Shown piece after piece: positions 11,601-26,600 of a stretch of 64,000 nucleotides of DNA. The notes under the pieces were generated by a model that was not told where the DNA came from, did no database searches, and worked only from the letters and a program-made list of their open reading frames with translations. The position numbers were made by a program, and so were the translations under genes. The stretch's first letter is position 1. Each line of letters opens with the position of its first letter. The DNA comes from Anas platyrhynchos (lineage: Eukaryota > Chordata > Aves > Anseriformes > Anatidae), in assembly GCF_047663525.1 (NCBI RefSeq), contig NC_092587.1, positions 45,034,501-45,098,500 of the forward strand, given 5' to 3'.

Positions 11601-14600
11601 GCTTCCAATCTATTAAGCATATCTCTTATAACACAAATAAAAGAATTGAACTGTAAAAGAAATGTACAAGAAGTTTAGATTTTGCATAACATATACACAC
11701 AAGACATGTATAACTTAAAAGGTAGTATCTCATAAAACTTACAGTATACTATGTGAGATAAACTACAGGCTTTTAAGTTATTTATAATCCAGTTTCAATA
11801 CCTTGTGTTAGATACTCAACTACTAGTGGAGTGTATACTGAAACAGTGAAAAAAATATACTACTGAAAAAAACAGAAGTGAGATAACTCAGACAAAAAGC
11901 ACAGCTGAATGCTATCAGATACGTTTCCCCTCCCCCAGAAAAATCCTATTAGGTATTCCATTTCTTAATTATTTCATAGGAACACTGCTAAACTTTTACA
12001 TTATCTGCAATATTTACATACAAAACTAAATGAAGAGACATTAAGATCGCACTTTAACTTTTAATCTGAATTATAATTATGCTAGCTGTTAACTGCTTTT
12101 GCAGGATATTTGGAAGGTGACAGTATTCACTTTGAAGGTTTATACTAGATCAGTTATCTCCACTGAGAAAATAACAAAGTTAAGCATGCAAATACAGTAA
12201 TACTGGAAGCATCTGTATTCCTTTTTTCTTTAAACAGAGAGACAAACAGCAGTATTTTTTTTTCCCCTGTGACAACAGTTTAAATATATTCTCTGCAAAT
12301 TTAACAAGTAAAAACATGCAGAACGTTTTTGTTCCTACCTGATTGAGATTAAGGTTGTTCTCAATACTAAGAGGAATCAGATGGGGCAATACTTTTCCTG
12401 CAAGTTGTTCTTTGGTAATTCCCAACTTCTTATGAGTAAATGTACATTTGTAAATACCTGACATACAATATCAAAATAGCAAAATTATTAAGTTTAGGAA
12501 ATAATGTGAACAAACTCCAAGTTGCACTCTGTGTGTACTGATCACTCCATTGTACATTGGTTCTTTGTGCCACAAGAACTAAATACTCATCCACAATATA
12601 AACACATTACAGCAAGATGTTTTGCTAACATTCAGAACAAGAAAAGACCCAAAGTAATACTTGACAGCTGTGAAACCTGATATTACTAGTCAATGTATTC
12701 TAAGATAATTCACCTGAAGAATATGTACCTTTGAAGAGATTACCATGAGCAAATGAGTTACCACTAACTGACAAATTGCCAAAAGAAACTAACCTGCATT
12801 AACTAAGGAAGCATTCTTGCCTAGCAGGACAAGTGACTAGGAGTAATTATTATGCTGCTTTAACTAACGCTAATTGCATTTTAGAAAGACTCTTCTTACC
12901 CAGAAGTTTGGGTCTGTGTTACAGAAATCATGGGACATATTTTATTTGTTGTGAAATCACTGAAAAAGAAACAGTGACACACACAAGGGATACAGTGTTA
13001 AGCATACCAGTTCTATACAGCTTCTGACAGGAGGATTCCTGTGTGCTTATATAGTTCATTTCTGGTGGCAGACAGCGAACATACTGGTGCAGAAAGCGAA
13101 GAAAGCTTCATCTGCTATGGTTTGTATTAGAACAGAGTGGTTAGCTAGCCAAAGAAGATATCACACACAGATGCAAAGTATTATTGTTCCAAAAAAAGGG
13201 AACCCTAGTATAATGAATTGATTTCAACCCCTCATTTCCAAACAGCAGTTTGCTTATCCACTGTATCCAAGTAGAATTCCAGAATACAACAACTGAGGTA
13301 AAAGACACTTTCCCTCATTCTTAGATAGCAAATGCAAGCCAAAGAATCAGGGATTACTGAAGAGAGCGCAGCTGAAATTACTACAGACAGATGCCCTCTT
13401 GCTGATTTTGAGGATGTTAAAATAGCTTTGCTGTTATATATTTGTTACTGTGATGTTACAGCTGAATGAGGATTGCTCTCGCTCTCTGTATGATTCAACT
13501 GTTGCAAATGGTCTTCTATCTACTGCTTTGCTAACAGTAAGATAAATGGTCACTCAGTCACTCTTTCTTGGCAGTGACTCTGGTCAACTGGTCTCTGCAA
13601 GCCCATTCAAGCTGTTAAAATCACACAACCTAAGTTAGCCAAGCACCAGAGTGGCACCAGAAAAGCACAACTGGGAGTAAGGTCTCCTTTCTCTTCAAGT
13701 AATAAGCCATGCCAGGCTTTGTTAGCTGTTTTGTGAAACCTCACCCAGATTGCATTCCATTTCAGTGCAAAGGTACTGTGTGTTTGCTTAAAACTCCAAT
13801 AAAACGAGTATAACAAAACCAGCAGTGAAGAGCAATACATTTGTACAGACAATGATTTTTAGCACCTGACACACAAGAGCGGTAAGAAAAGCCAATAATT
13901 ACACCTTAAAAGCTCCAGAATACTCAGAACTACATTGGGCCTTGAAGACTATAAACACATATACTAGTGATCAGAAGTACCAACAATACATAAAGTAACT
14001 GAACTGAGACATACTAAAGAAACAGAAACAAGTAGTTTTTAATAGACGTTATTAGCAATACACTATGTAAGGATCATCAGTGATTACAAAGAATCTCTGA
14101 AATTTACAACATCAAAAGCATAAAAGTTGAAAATATTAATTACCTAGAATTCCCATTAGCACTGCAGGTTCCTTGGATGGAATTTGTTGTAGAAAAGGTA
14201 GAATATCATCAAGCACAAACCATTTATCTAAGTACTCCAAAATCTTTCCTAGGCAGACTAGTGAGTTTACCCGGACCTATGAAGTATGGTAACAAAATTT
14301 TAAACAAAAATCTTAACTGCATTTTGCCTAAGAAAACACAAAGCTCAGAAGAAAGGCATTTCTGAAACTACAACCTTCAGATCTGAAATTTCAAGACAAT
14401 TTAAAGCAAACTTTTGGAAGGAAAATTTACAATTGCATATTGTTCACAAAAAATTTAGCTTTTCTACAACACTGCTAACATATAATACTCTGGAACATAC
14501 GTTACCAATAGTTACAGTACTGTTAACAACAGTTGGCAGTTGCTGACAACACTTTAAAAATTGTTAAAGTAAAAAAAGTAAACTATTTTGAAAAAAAAAA

Positions 14601-17600
14601 TAATAATAATCAAAGAAGAAATTTGGGCTGATGAGCTTTCCTTCAAAAACAAAACAGCAGAAAGAAACAATGTAATAAACAATGTAATTGACACTAACAA
14701 CATTTTATGAGGACTGAGAAACAGATAAAATTATTAGAATACTTACAGCAAGAGAAGAAGTTTGCAAACATGCATTTTTAATTCTTGGAATTAATGAATT
14801 TTTCATTGACGGGTAATCTATTAAATTGGCAAACGTGGGAATTATGTTTAGGCAAAGCTCCTGTAAAAAATATTTCACATAAGTTTAAAGAGAAACATGC
14901 CTATTTATTATAAAGTTAGTACTAACATACTCAAGGTCAAAATTAGTTTAAAATGTCTTCTTAAGCTTTCCTTTTAAGGAAATATCCATCATGTTCAACT
15001 AAGCAGACTCACTTAAAAATACCTAGAATGATAAAACATAATGACACAGAGATAGAACTTGGAAAACATATTTGAAAATGTATTCATAAATTAATAATAA
15101 AATACAGAGATAACAAGAATATCTTGCATTTTCACAAAGCACCTTTACAAAAAACACAGCTTATATTACGAGGGTCATCAAAACGTAATGTTTTTCTACA
15201 AATGTCAAGCAAATTTGAGCACTATCAATACTGCTCTGCAGCAATATAACAACCGATTGAATTATAAAAGAGCATATTTAACATACTTAAGAAACAAAGA
15301 AAAAAAAAGTAATGCAATTTCAGCCCAATCTCAAAAAATAAGGCACAGCAACATTAGGTATAGGTTGCAACCTGAATAACTGAACTGCTACTGCAGAAAA
15401 ATCCCAAGCCAAGTATGTAGAAACAAAAACTGCTCTCCATAGTATGGCAAAGGCTTTGCAAGGGTAAGAGTCATATCTGTTTATCCAAATCCTTCTTTAT
15501 TTAATATTGTGTTTATCTCCCCCCTCCCACTCCTGAATACCTTTGGCTAAATGGAATTTAATTCCAGTGGAAGTTAATCCACTTCTAGTGGAAAATTCCA
15601 TTTTCAAAAACAACAAGAAACACCTTAAAAGCGTATATAAAGTGTAAAGAGAAAAATTATAATACAGATATGTAAAAATGTCACCAGAAGTTAGTTGAAC
15701 TAACGTGATTTTACAGCAAAGCAGATCTTCTGCATTAACTGTCAACACAGATGTTTGTATCAGTGGGACCTCAGAGTAAGCTACCTATCAGTAACTGGTA
15801 AGAACATGCATGCACGCAGTTTCTGCAGTAGAGGTAACGTGTCATAAAGGTACATCTTACTTTTTGCTATGGTACCTAGTTAGAATCCAGTATAAGAGCA
15901 TTAGAAAAAAGTTAAGTGGTTGCTCCATGTGAAATCAGGGAGTTTTAAATAAAGGTGGCAATTGCTATACCTGGATCTGAATTGAAGGTGCTTCCAAAGC
16001 TCTATAAACCATTGGTAGAACACTGTTCTTTATTTCATCCGGTGGAGTTTTGGTTAGAAGCAAGTCCATTTTTTGCAGGAAGATCAGTAAGATCTATGGA
16101 AAGAAAGACAGTTCAGAAGCCAAAAGTTTTAACTCCAGAAACGTATGCTTACAATTTAAAGTATATTGCATCTATCATTAAAAGTTCAGAAGTTTTCTTG
16201 TAACTCAGTAAATGGTATCACTTACCATGTTGCTTGCCTGAAGGCATGGAAAACAAAAAACACTTTGACATATTATTGCATTTTAAGAACAGCAAATACA
16301 AATCAAATAAAATAATGTCTTCTAGACTAATATTTCTGAAATAAAAAGTCATAATGACTGAGGAGGGCGTTCTTGTTTCGATTTACAACATGGCCTTTTG
16401 TTAAAATCAACCCACAGAAATTCTTTACACACATCACTACTGAAAAATCTAAAGCCCCCAAAAACCACGGATCAAATGCTGTCTTCAAAGCATCTAATCA
16501 CAACTCCACACGTAAAAGCTGCATTCCACATGAATCTGAAATCAAAACTGGGAACAGATGAAATGAATATTACAGCTCCCACATGGACATAAAATAGCTT
16601 TATTCTATTTCATTTTGGCATTGTACATCATAAAATGAAAAAAAAAATAATCCAAGCAGAAAATCTCACATCTAGTTTAACTAAAAAGCAAAACTAGAAT
16701 TGCACATTTGCAAAGTGGAATTCATCTTGCTTAGGCTTAACCATCTAAAAGTTAGCTGCTAGTCTTACTCATCCAGACTTGGTCTCCAATACAGAGAGCT
16801 TTGTGACTCATTTCAAGGTAACCATCTGAAATAGGTGAGAAAACACTTCTACTGCTGACTGACTTTCCATTGATATCTAGGTTCTTTATAGTAAATGGGT
16901 TGTAGTGGATAGATAAATTGTGCTAAGTGGTATCACATTCATAATAAAAAGCGAAGTATTTCACAGGAGAAAGTGATTTCAATTTTTAAGCCTAAAAATA
17001 TGCAGCTATCAGTGCTTGAAGGTCAAATAAACGGAAGCATCAGAAAGTAAAAATACAAGTGTACTATGCATTATGTTAATAGTATACAGGATGTTAATTT
17101 ATTGCACTCCAGTTATCCCACACTAACTCCAAGATTGAGATATGAACAAACACTGTAATTAATTATTCAACGTTAATACTATAAATTCCGTCTTATGAAG
17201 GCACTGTGAACACTGGATAACAATTTCTTCATACTGAAATGCAGTAGCTTCCCAAGATACATTCGCTTCAAACTCAAGTGTCCTACAAAAGCCAAGCAAC
17301 AAGCTTCAAACAGACCTAAAACATCTTGAGAGGGTGTTTGGAAGAAACACTTACAAACCCTTCCCATTAGTTAAAAAAACAGGAACTGTGCCTCGCACAT
17401 GATGTTGCCAATCAGACCTGGAATTCTGTTCTCTGGGACCGCAAACTTTTTTTTTTTTTTTGCCCTGAATTCATGGTATATTGACTTTGAAAACCTACCC
17501 TAGATGTCTTAGAAAAACTCTCAAACTTTAACGTTCATAGAAATAGAAGTGAAATGAGTCTTCTAGTACATAGTGTACATTAAAAATATCAATACATAAA

Positions 17601-20600
17601 TATAAAATCCATTGTGCTCCAGATATAACCTTGAGATAAACTTTTTGCAGAGAGGATGTCTCACATATCTGACGTTAAAGGTAGAAAAACACAAAGAAAT
17701 CTTTTAGGATGAAGCAGTAGAAATTAAACATTTATTGGCTTCCTGTCAATTAGACATTTATTTTTTTCAAGACAAAACAAAAAAACACAATGTACCAAAG
17801 GAAAAGAACACTAAGAAATTCTAATTTTCTGAACTATTCTGAGGTAATACAACTGTACTCTTTTTCCCCTCCCCAGAATAACGTGAGTACTCAAATGTGG
17901 TTTTCACAGAAATAAATCATCTATGTGTTCATTCCTATGTTTATCTTGGCCTTTTACTGCTTTGCAGAGAAATAACAGCAGCCAGCATTAAAGCAAGGTG
18001 AGATAGAAGGAATGCATAGCTACCTTTTATCTGTTGAGGTGTGATGCCTAACATAGCAACAAAATTCATAATTCATTCAATTATCACAAGTAAACAGCAC
18101 TTTTAAGAGAGTGTAAGAAAGCATCAAAGTTTGAACTTTTCCACCCCAAGATTCCAGCGTTACCGATCCAGACAAGCAAAAAAATAGGTTCAGTTACGAG
18201 CAGATTATGTGCAAATATTGTTATTTACAACCTTGTTGAGATTAGCTGTAGTAGCGATAAAATGATTTAAAATATACCTTCTACAACCAACTGAAGATAA
18301 GAGTTGAGTAGAAAATTGCATGTTTCCTTTATGCTAATCTAATCTCATCTATAAATGCAAATATAACTTCAGAAAACCCAAATAAAAAGGCGGTAACAGA
18401 GGTAAATTTTCTGAAAAGATCTGGTTCGTATGAATCGAGGCTGACTATCTGGACAATTACAGAGCAGGTTGGGCAACCTGTGCGAAGGTAAGAGAAGAGA
18501 ACTAGAACAGTCATTTTTCAGGGAAGAAGCATCAAAGAGAAAATCTGTAATCTGAACTGTAATCGAAACAACTGTAACATACCTGGATTGGTTCTTGCTG
18601 CTTAAAAACAGGACCAAGATCAGGCAGAATGAGCCTGATATATTCCTCTTTGGTGCATTCCTCAGCAATTAGTAGAACATTGGGCAAAACAAAGGGTACC
18701 ATATCAGGATTCACAAATTCAGAGGTCAAGCAAGGCAAAATTCGCTGAATTATAACACGCTAAGAGACAAAAAAAGATAATACATCAAGTTATAACATGC
18801 TGCTATTGTGCCATTTCAACAGCTTTTGTATTAACCTGTATTTGTTTTAACCCCCTCACTCCCCAAAAAGACAATTTTCAATTTTGAACTTATTTTCACA
18901 GTATAGTTAAGCTAATTTAAACTGTGCTACTTTTGTTATTTTTCTGTTTACATTCAAGACACAATTTGAGACTACAACCTATGAAGGACAATAAAAAGCT
19001 ATTAAATGTATATAAAATAGGACTTTAAATCGCTTAAATGAATTATGAAAACTCATTCTACATACTTGGTTTAGAAAAAAAATAAAAACTTTCACCACCA
19101 AAAAATTTATGTATCAGTCTTTCACGAAGCCATCACTCACTTTTTTCTGAACATACGAAGCTACTATACTGCCCCGTAAACTCCAAGTACGTTCCCACTA
19201 CAAGTAGGATTCAGCTGACAAAATACAGATGATTACAATGTGGTCTACTGCAGAGTTAGGCAAGCTTAAATTCTTTTAAAATCAATAAAGAGAAATACAC
19301 AGCTCAAGGGCACAGTTCCTCTCCATAATTTATGTTTTTAAGACAGAAAAAAGTGAATGCACTAAAGACAATGTGGTTATCCTATCTATGCCCAAATTCA
19401 AAACATCAACAATTTTAGATTAAAGGAAAAAATTAAGTTAAAAAGAAGATAGTGTTAAATATATGAAGTCTGAATTTTGCAACTGTGTAGTTCAAAATTG
19501 AATGCAATTAAAAAGAAAGAAATGTAACATGATGGTTGAGAAGTTCAACTATTCTATTATGTATTAAACTACTTTTCCATCACTTATGCATTACGTCTTA
19601 CATAAATTTGAGAATACCACAAAAAGAAAAGGAGTCAGTCTAGACACAGTGTCTAGCACTACAGAGGCAAAAAGTGGAATGAGAGACCCTTTGAGGTTTC
19701 TGGGTACTGCTAGTACAGCAAAGCATCTTGCAGTACTAGCAAAATGGTCTGCTGAGGGAAGGAAGCTTTACATCCTTCAACATTAAAGTGCCATAAAGAT
19801 GGTGAAGCAATCCTACATACAAACTGGGAGAAAATGTGGCAAGGTAAATTCAAACAGCTATGACAGCGTCTGGAAACAAAGGGAAAGCCTTGTAACTGGG
19901 GAGAAGATAACATCCTTTAGAAGTGGGATGGACTACAACAGGATGTGCAACCAATGATTCCTTACACATGCTATAGCACAATTTGCCATTTCCTGTTCCC
20001 AAATGTATTGATAGCTGAGAAGAATTCCCACAAATTATTTTCCAATCTCCTCTTTTTTCCTACTGCTCTATTCTGACAACCTCATGGCAGTCCATTATGG
20101 TACAACACTATGTATTTTTAAACTATTTCAAGAAATCCTACAGACATACCTTAGGCAGCTTTGGCAGAACCTTTGGTAGCCCTTTAAAAAACTGTGATTT
20201 CTGAAGGTTATCCCTTTGAAATAACGAATCAAAATACTGAAGTGTCACTGCTCCTACATCATCGAAGAACGGTATCTAAAAGTAAGAGAAAAAGTTTATG
20301 ATCTGGAGGGATACAATATTGATACTACTACAAAGATTCCATACACAATCATATTTTTACCTTCTCAATGCATTACTGTAAAACTTTACAACAAAGTAGC
20401 TGCAATTAATGATTAGAAAAGTAAATTTTTGAATACTAAGTACTGTAACATTAACAGATAAAGGTTGATTAAGACAATTTTTCTAGCATCTTAAAGTATA
20501 CAATAATGTACATCATGTTTATATAAATTAACTTTGTATATGAAACAATTTGTCTACGAAAAAGAAAAAAACCTTTAATACTAACAGAACTTCATCATTC

Positions 20601-23600
20601 ATGAAAGACTGATGCAAATGCATAACGAGGGCAGTATTTACTTATTTTTGTTAAATCTGTCCCTGAATATTCAGCTTTTGGTTGGCAGTTGAATGAAAAG
20701 AATAGAAGGGTGTCTATCCCAGACCTACACAGACTGGAATGGGATGTTCTGCATTTGAAAACTTGCATGGTTAAGAGTCCTCCTTTCTGCTAGTTCTGTT
20801 TCAGGGAGGGATATATCAAACTTCATGGTCTTATCATGCTTAGAGAAAGAGTGTCTCTCAGACCATTTAGACAACTGTTTTCTCTTAAAAAATTTGTGTG
20901 AATTGAAAGGATATAAAATCATATAAAGAATCTCTGCCATCAGGCAGAAAGAGAAGCTCATAGGAGTAGGGCAATAAAGGAAAAAATAAATCTGCACAGA
21001 AATCAAGCTAGTCTGAAGCATAGACTTAAAGTCTATGTTCTAAATCACATACCAAAAGGAGTCTTAAGTACAGGATCATGGAACTCTGCACAGGTTACCT
21101 TGACCTCATTTAAAATAGCAAGGCCCGTGTAAAGCTCCATATTATCTTTAGGAAGACCTTAAAACAGCCTTCCAGTACCTAAAGGGGGCCTAAGAAAAAG
21201 ATGCAGAGGAACTTTTCACAAGGGCATGTGGGCATGTACTGATAGGACCGTGGGTAATGGCTTTAAACTGAAAAAGGTAGATTTAGATTAGATAATAGGA
21301 AGAAATTCTTCATTATGAGGGTGGCGAGCTGCTGGCAGAAGTTGCCCAGAGGAACTGTGGATGCCCCATACCTGGAAGCGTTCAAGGGTGGGTTGGATAG
21401 GGCTTTGAGCAACCTGATCTAGTGGAATGTGTCCCTGCTCATGGCGGGAGGGGGAAAGAGGGGGTTGGAACTACATGATAATACACACAAATCATAAGCC
21501 AAAAGTTAATCCTGAAATTCACCACTCTTTGTCATTTCATGGCTTTAATATCCTTCCAGTACATTTTTAAAGATTGAATTTAATAAAATCTGTCATAAAA
21601 TATACTGTATTAGAAATTGACAAAATACTGTTGTACTGAGTAATTATTTTAATTCTGTTTCAGCATACGCTTCTTTCACACTAACAAAGGTTAGAGTAAG
21701 GACAAACTTAGGCACCAGCTAACACTATTATTGCCCAAGTAATTCAAAAACATTTAACATTTCAGCCAAAAGATTAACAGGAAAAAAAAAAAAACACTTT
21801 AAAATAGCTCTATTGTTTCTACAAGTCAAACACTATTTTCCCTCTTTCCTATAGCCACTGTAGTTTCCATGAACTGACCTTAGTCATTTGATCTGCGTCT
21901 GGTCTGACTGCTGGAGCTACATTCAAGAGTAGCTTTACATGTTCACGCACCTCCTCTGGTATATTTTGAAGATTACTGGAGCTTAAACGGCTCAGCTGCA
22001 CAAGTAATTAAAGCACATGCACCATGAAGTCAGAAAATCCTGCATATGACTATTTCCAATATACATTAGGACTATACTTTGTCCTCTTGCTGGGTTCTCT
22101 ACCCACACCTTTGATATCCCTCCCTCCTCCCCTTTCATAACCCATTTGCTTCTGATACCTCAGTTTTCTTTCCATTTCCCAAAAGCCTACCTGTGTCAGG
22201 TCCCATCCCCCTGTTCCCAACTTCTAATTGTGTTCAGGTTATTAGAGGACACAAAACCAGTATTTCTAAAGAGGTACACGTTATTATCTGAAGTCTTGTT
22301 TAGACATACTAAAATACAGTACATAATATTAAGACAACGGGCACCCAAAGAAGATACAAAGGAAATTTGCACATGAATTTACATTATGCCAGCTGTTCCA
22401 ATCAACTGTCTTCTGTTAATGTTCATAGTCCACAAAGAATGTGAAATAGCCGGTAATTAAATGGACACCAATCGATCAAATCACTCTAAACTCGGCAATC
22501 TTCACCTGTCCTACACTGGTCGTTCATTGCTTTCTGTTAAACACTGTTCGCCCTGACAGGTAAATCCTACAAGACCAGCATTCAACATGGTTACAGAGCA
22601 AACAGCTGAAAAACAAAACTTTGTAGTTCATAAAGTTGGTACATGTAACGTCCTCTACACATATTTTAATTTTCCATATTTTACTATGATTTTTTTTATA
22701 CTTAAGTCTGCTTTAAAACAGTCACTTTTCAAATCTGAAAATCAATGTATAATATTTATAAATAGCATACCTGATCAAGTTGTCTACTAAAACTTTTATA
22801 AATATCCTGCTTGTTGACTTCAAAAATTGGTTTCCCTTTATTAAACACTGCATACATAACAGCTCCTAGGGAGTACATATCGCTGGCTGTCTCACAGCTC
22901 ACAGAAAGAATGTATTCTGGTGCCAGATATTCAGGATTTGGAAGACACAAGGATGGCAAGTTTGGATCCCATTCCTTACATGGGAACTTTGGCTACAAGA
23001 GAAATAAAAAAGTACATTTATTAGGGATTTTTATAGAATTTAAATAGGAAACTCGAGCAGCAAAAAAAAGAGAAATTAATCCACTCAAATTCAATTATGC
23101 ATGAAACAGAAATTGAGTAAGGCAAAACTGTTAAGAATCTATGTAACTTCAAGTAATCAGTTCACACGGTTAAGTCTGAACATTAGAATTAGTAACAGTA
23201 ATGTGAACGTCATAGCACTGCTGTAAAGAGGGAAATGAATGATGATAGGAATTCATTTCAGGAGATAGCAAGCGGGCACAGAATGGATGTAACAGACTAA
23301 ATTATTTAGGTGCATGCCTACAGGTGAGCATTCTCCTGTACATTCTGCAGGTGAGCTGAAGTGCCACAGGCACTGCACTTTCAGCTGGTCTGAGACCATC
23401 ACTAGCCTATTCTGAGCCTACTGAGCCAAGTTGGCCTCTTTCTCTCTGATGACCAAAGGCATCAGTCCAGACCTGTACCATATGTTCAAGCCTGTACCAT
23501 ATGTTCAAATTTTCTGCCAACAAAATAGAGGTGAACATTAAATAAGTGATTCTGTATTAAAATGCAAGCTCAAGAACCTGGTTTCAGATAAAAATCTGAA

Positions 23601-26600
23601 TCTGAAATTTAATAAAGAAAAATATAAAAGATCTATTACCTCCTGTTCAGATGGATTTGTTGATTGGATACAAAAATCAAAGCCTGTAATTTTCCACGCT
23701 CCACTCTTATTCAAAATTATATTTTCAGGAGTAACATTTCCATGGACCATCTTCACACTGCTATGCAAAAAGGACAAGCCTTCAGAAACCTGTTAATAAA
23801 GGATTATTTCAGGTTAAATATTTCCCTAGATATGCTGGACAACATTTATAAAATTTGTCACGTGTACAACCTTATTTCTTGTGGTCATCATTATATTGAT
23901 GTTAACAAAGACGGAATTTTTCACCACTGACTTTAGACTATGTTTTAAAAATTACGTATGAAGGAAATTAAATACAGATAGGTGAGCAGCAGATGAAATT
24001 ACTAACATTGATTAACTATCAATGTTGAACAAAATTTTCACCAAATAAAACCTGAAAGCTATTGTCCCTCCACAGAAAGATTCACAAATGACAGCTGTAG
24101 TACATTTATATAGAATATAAAAAATTAATTCAGTTTATCATTTTACATGTCAGAATAAGCAAAAATAGTAGCAGCTTATAGAGCCTCCAGTATTCATCTT
24201 CTCTTAAACTTATAGTGATCAGGCCATTATCATCTCTCACTTTGCAATTATTTGATTTACTATAGACAGACAAGGTAAACTGTGAAATGATGATTAGTAC
24301 TAAACGCACAAGAAAATTTTAAATGCAAAATTTTCATACCTGAAGCAAGCCATATTTGGTCTCCACATCATAAAGTTTGTATTCTTTAATGTCGGATGGT
24401 AAGGGAGAAGGTAGATTGTCCCAGCTGCCAAGAACATTAGCTAAACTTGCAAACACTGGTTCTGTACAAAATGCCAAGCAGTCTCTAGAGAGAAAACAGA
24501 TTAAAAAGAAAAGTTTCTTGTAAATAAATGTAATAGAACTCTTGACTGCAAACAAAAGAACAATACAGACATCATATCATGCATTATCAGTCTTGGTATT
24601 AACCTAAAACATGTTTTATTTCAGGTTTTGAATCACTGTAAGCATTTATATTAGAGGTTTTATATATATTTACACATATATAAAAATAACTTAAAATTTC
24701 AAAAATAATCTTATAAAAATATATAAATCAGCTTAAGTTATTCTATTCTGATAACACTCCGATGATGTTATTCTGATAACATCACCAATGATGCACACAG
24801 AGCTTCATAAGAAGTTTTTGTTTGTTTGTTTTAATTAGTACTTTTCTTGTCCTGACTCAAGAAAAATCAAACAAATAATTTTTACTGTTGTTAAACCTTG
24901 TACAATCAGGCTGTTAGCTGTGCCTAAAACTGGCATGCTTCCAGTTGAAGCAATGCTTAATGTAGTCAAACTGTAATCAGACGCAAAATCAGTAACATGT
25001 AAGGTAGCATCTGAATATTCTTTTTCTTTGCAAATCAATATAAAACAAGTACACGCAAATATGCTTGTTATATGACCTGCACATTGCCTGCAAAGTGACT
25101 GCTTTCCTAATTATTTGTTCCATTGCTTTCTTCCTGAACAACTGAAAGTCTTGTTTATGGATCTTTGTGTTAGTGGTATCTAAAAAACATAGATGAAGCA
25201 AGTTTCCACACATAAAGTAGACTAATTGTAGCTCCGTTTCCAAATTTCAAATGTGGAAGTCCTGATTTTTTATTGGAGAAAGCACGGTGTAGATGGTAGT
25301 GCACATTGTTGGTTTAAGAAGGAATATTTCGTGAGAACAATAAAAACATTGCATCAGTATGAACACAGAAAACGAGGCTGTGCACCACTAATGAAGGTAT
25401 ATTTCTGAATAATAAAATTATAGGCAAGAAGACTAATCTAACTTTTTGTTTATTCCTTAAAAATAACACAGAAGACAATGTCTCAGCATGAATCTACAGC
25501 AAAGCTTTTCTGCTTGCTATTTAAGGTAAAATAAGGCTGATGAAACATGCAAGACTCTTACTACTCATCCACATTAAAAGTGACTTAAGTCTTTCCTGCT
25601 GCCTTTCTGAAGGGAAAAAAAAAAAAGAAAATTAAAATTCCCTGATTCATAAGCCTCAGCTACCCTGACTGAGCCCTCATCACCACTCCGTTGAGAGCAT
25701 CCCCTCCACTTCCATTAACACTACTAGGGCTACAGAACTCGTTTGGGAATAATCACAAGGAAGAACCAGAGCACAGAAAGATGCAGTTCTTCATTTTAAA
25801 TCCAATTTCAGCTTTACCATGGAACTTATACATTTAGCTATAGTTAAGGCACAGATGATAAAAAATACCCAGGAAACAGTTATTCTGCATTTTTCACAAC
25901 ATAAATACTCTGGTTGCTGTTGTTCTGAGGGAATAATAAAAGGCTTTTTTTGTTTTGTGTTTTACTTTAGGAGTTAATTAAATAAGGACCCAGACATGGA
26001 AGGATGGGCAAATCTAATTAAAGGAACTGAATGAACACTGTAAGGGCTGATGTCTGCCGTACAGTACAGCTTCTTTAACTGTTCCCCAAGTAACATCAAA
26101 ATGACATTCAGACTAACACAATAAAAACTTGAAAACCCTCATGACCTTCCCCAGTAGAATCAGCTTTCTATTTTAACACAAAACCTTTATTTTATTTGCA
26201 GATTTTAGTGTGCTGTTATCACTACAGTTGAATAATAAATGTGTAAGACTAACCCATTATTGTGCCTAGCGACCAATCATACATAAATCAAATAAGTACT
26301 ACAAAAATGCACCAAATTTTGTCTCCCTCATTTGGCATTTGAGGATCTTATAAACGCATGTGGCCACAAGAGATACAGTTCACCCAAAGTCTCCAATCTC
26401 CCATGCATGAAGTATCTCATAAATAGAACAAATGAATGAACAACCTTTTGAAGGAAAATGAATACAAGAGTTCTTTAAAAGTGAAATTAATTGAACTACC
26501 ACATATTCTTGCTGTAAGGGTTGTGTAGTTACAGCTAAGATCACACAATAGATTAACAATTAGATTTACAACAGGGATGCATCCTTTGACTTGGTGAAAA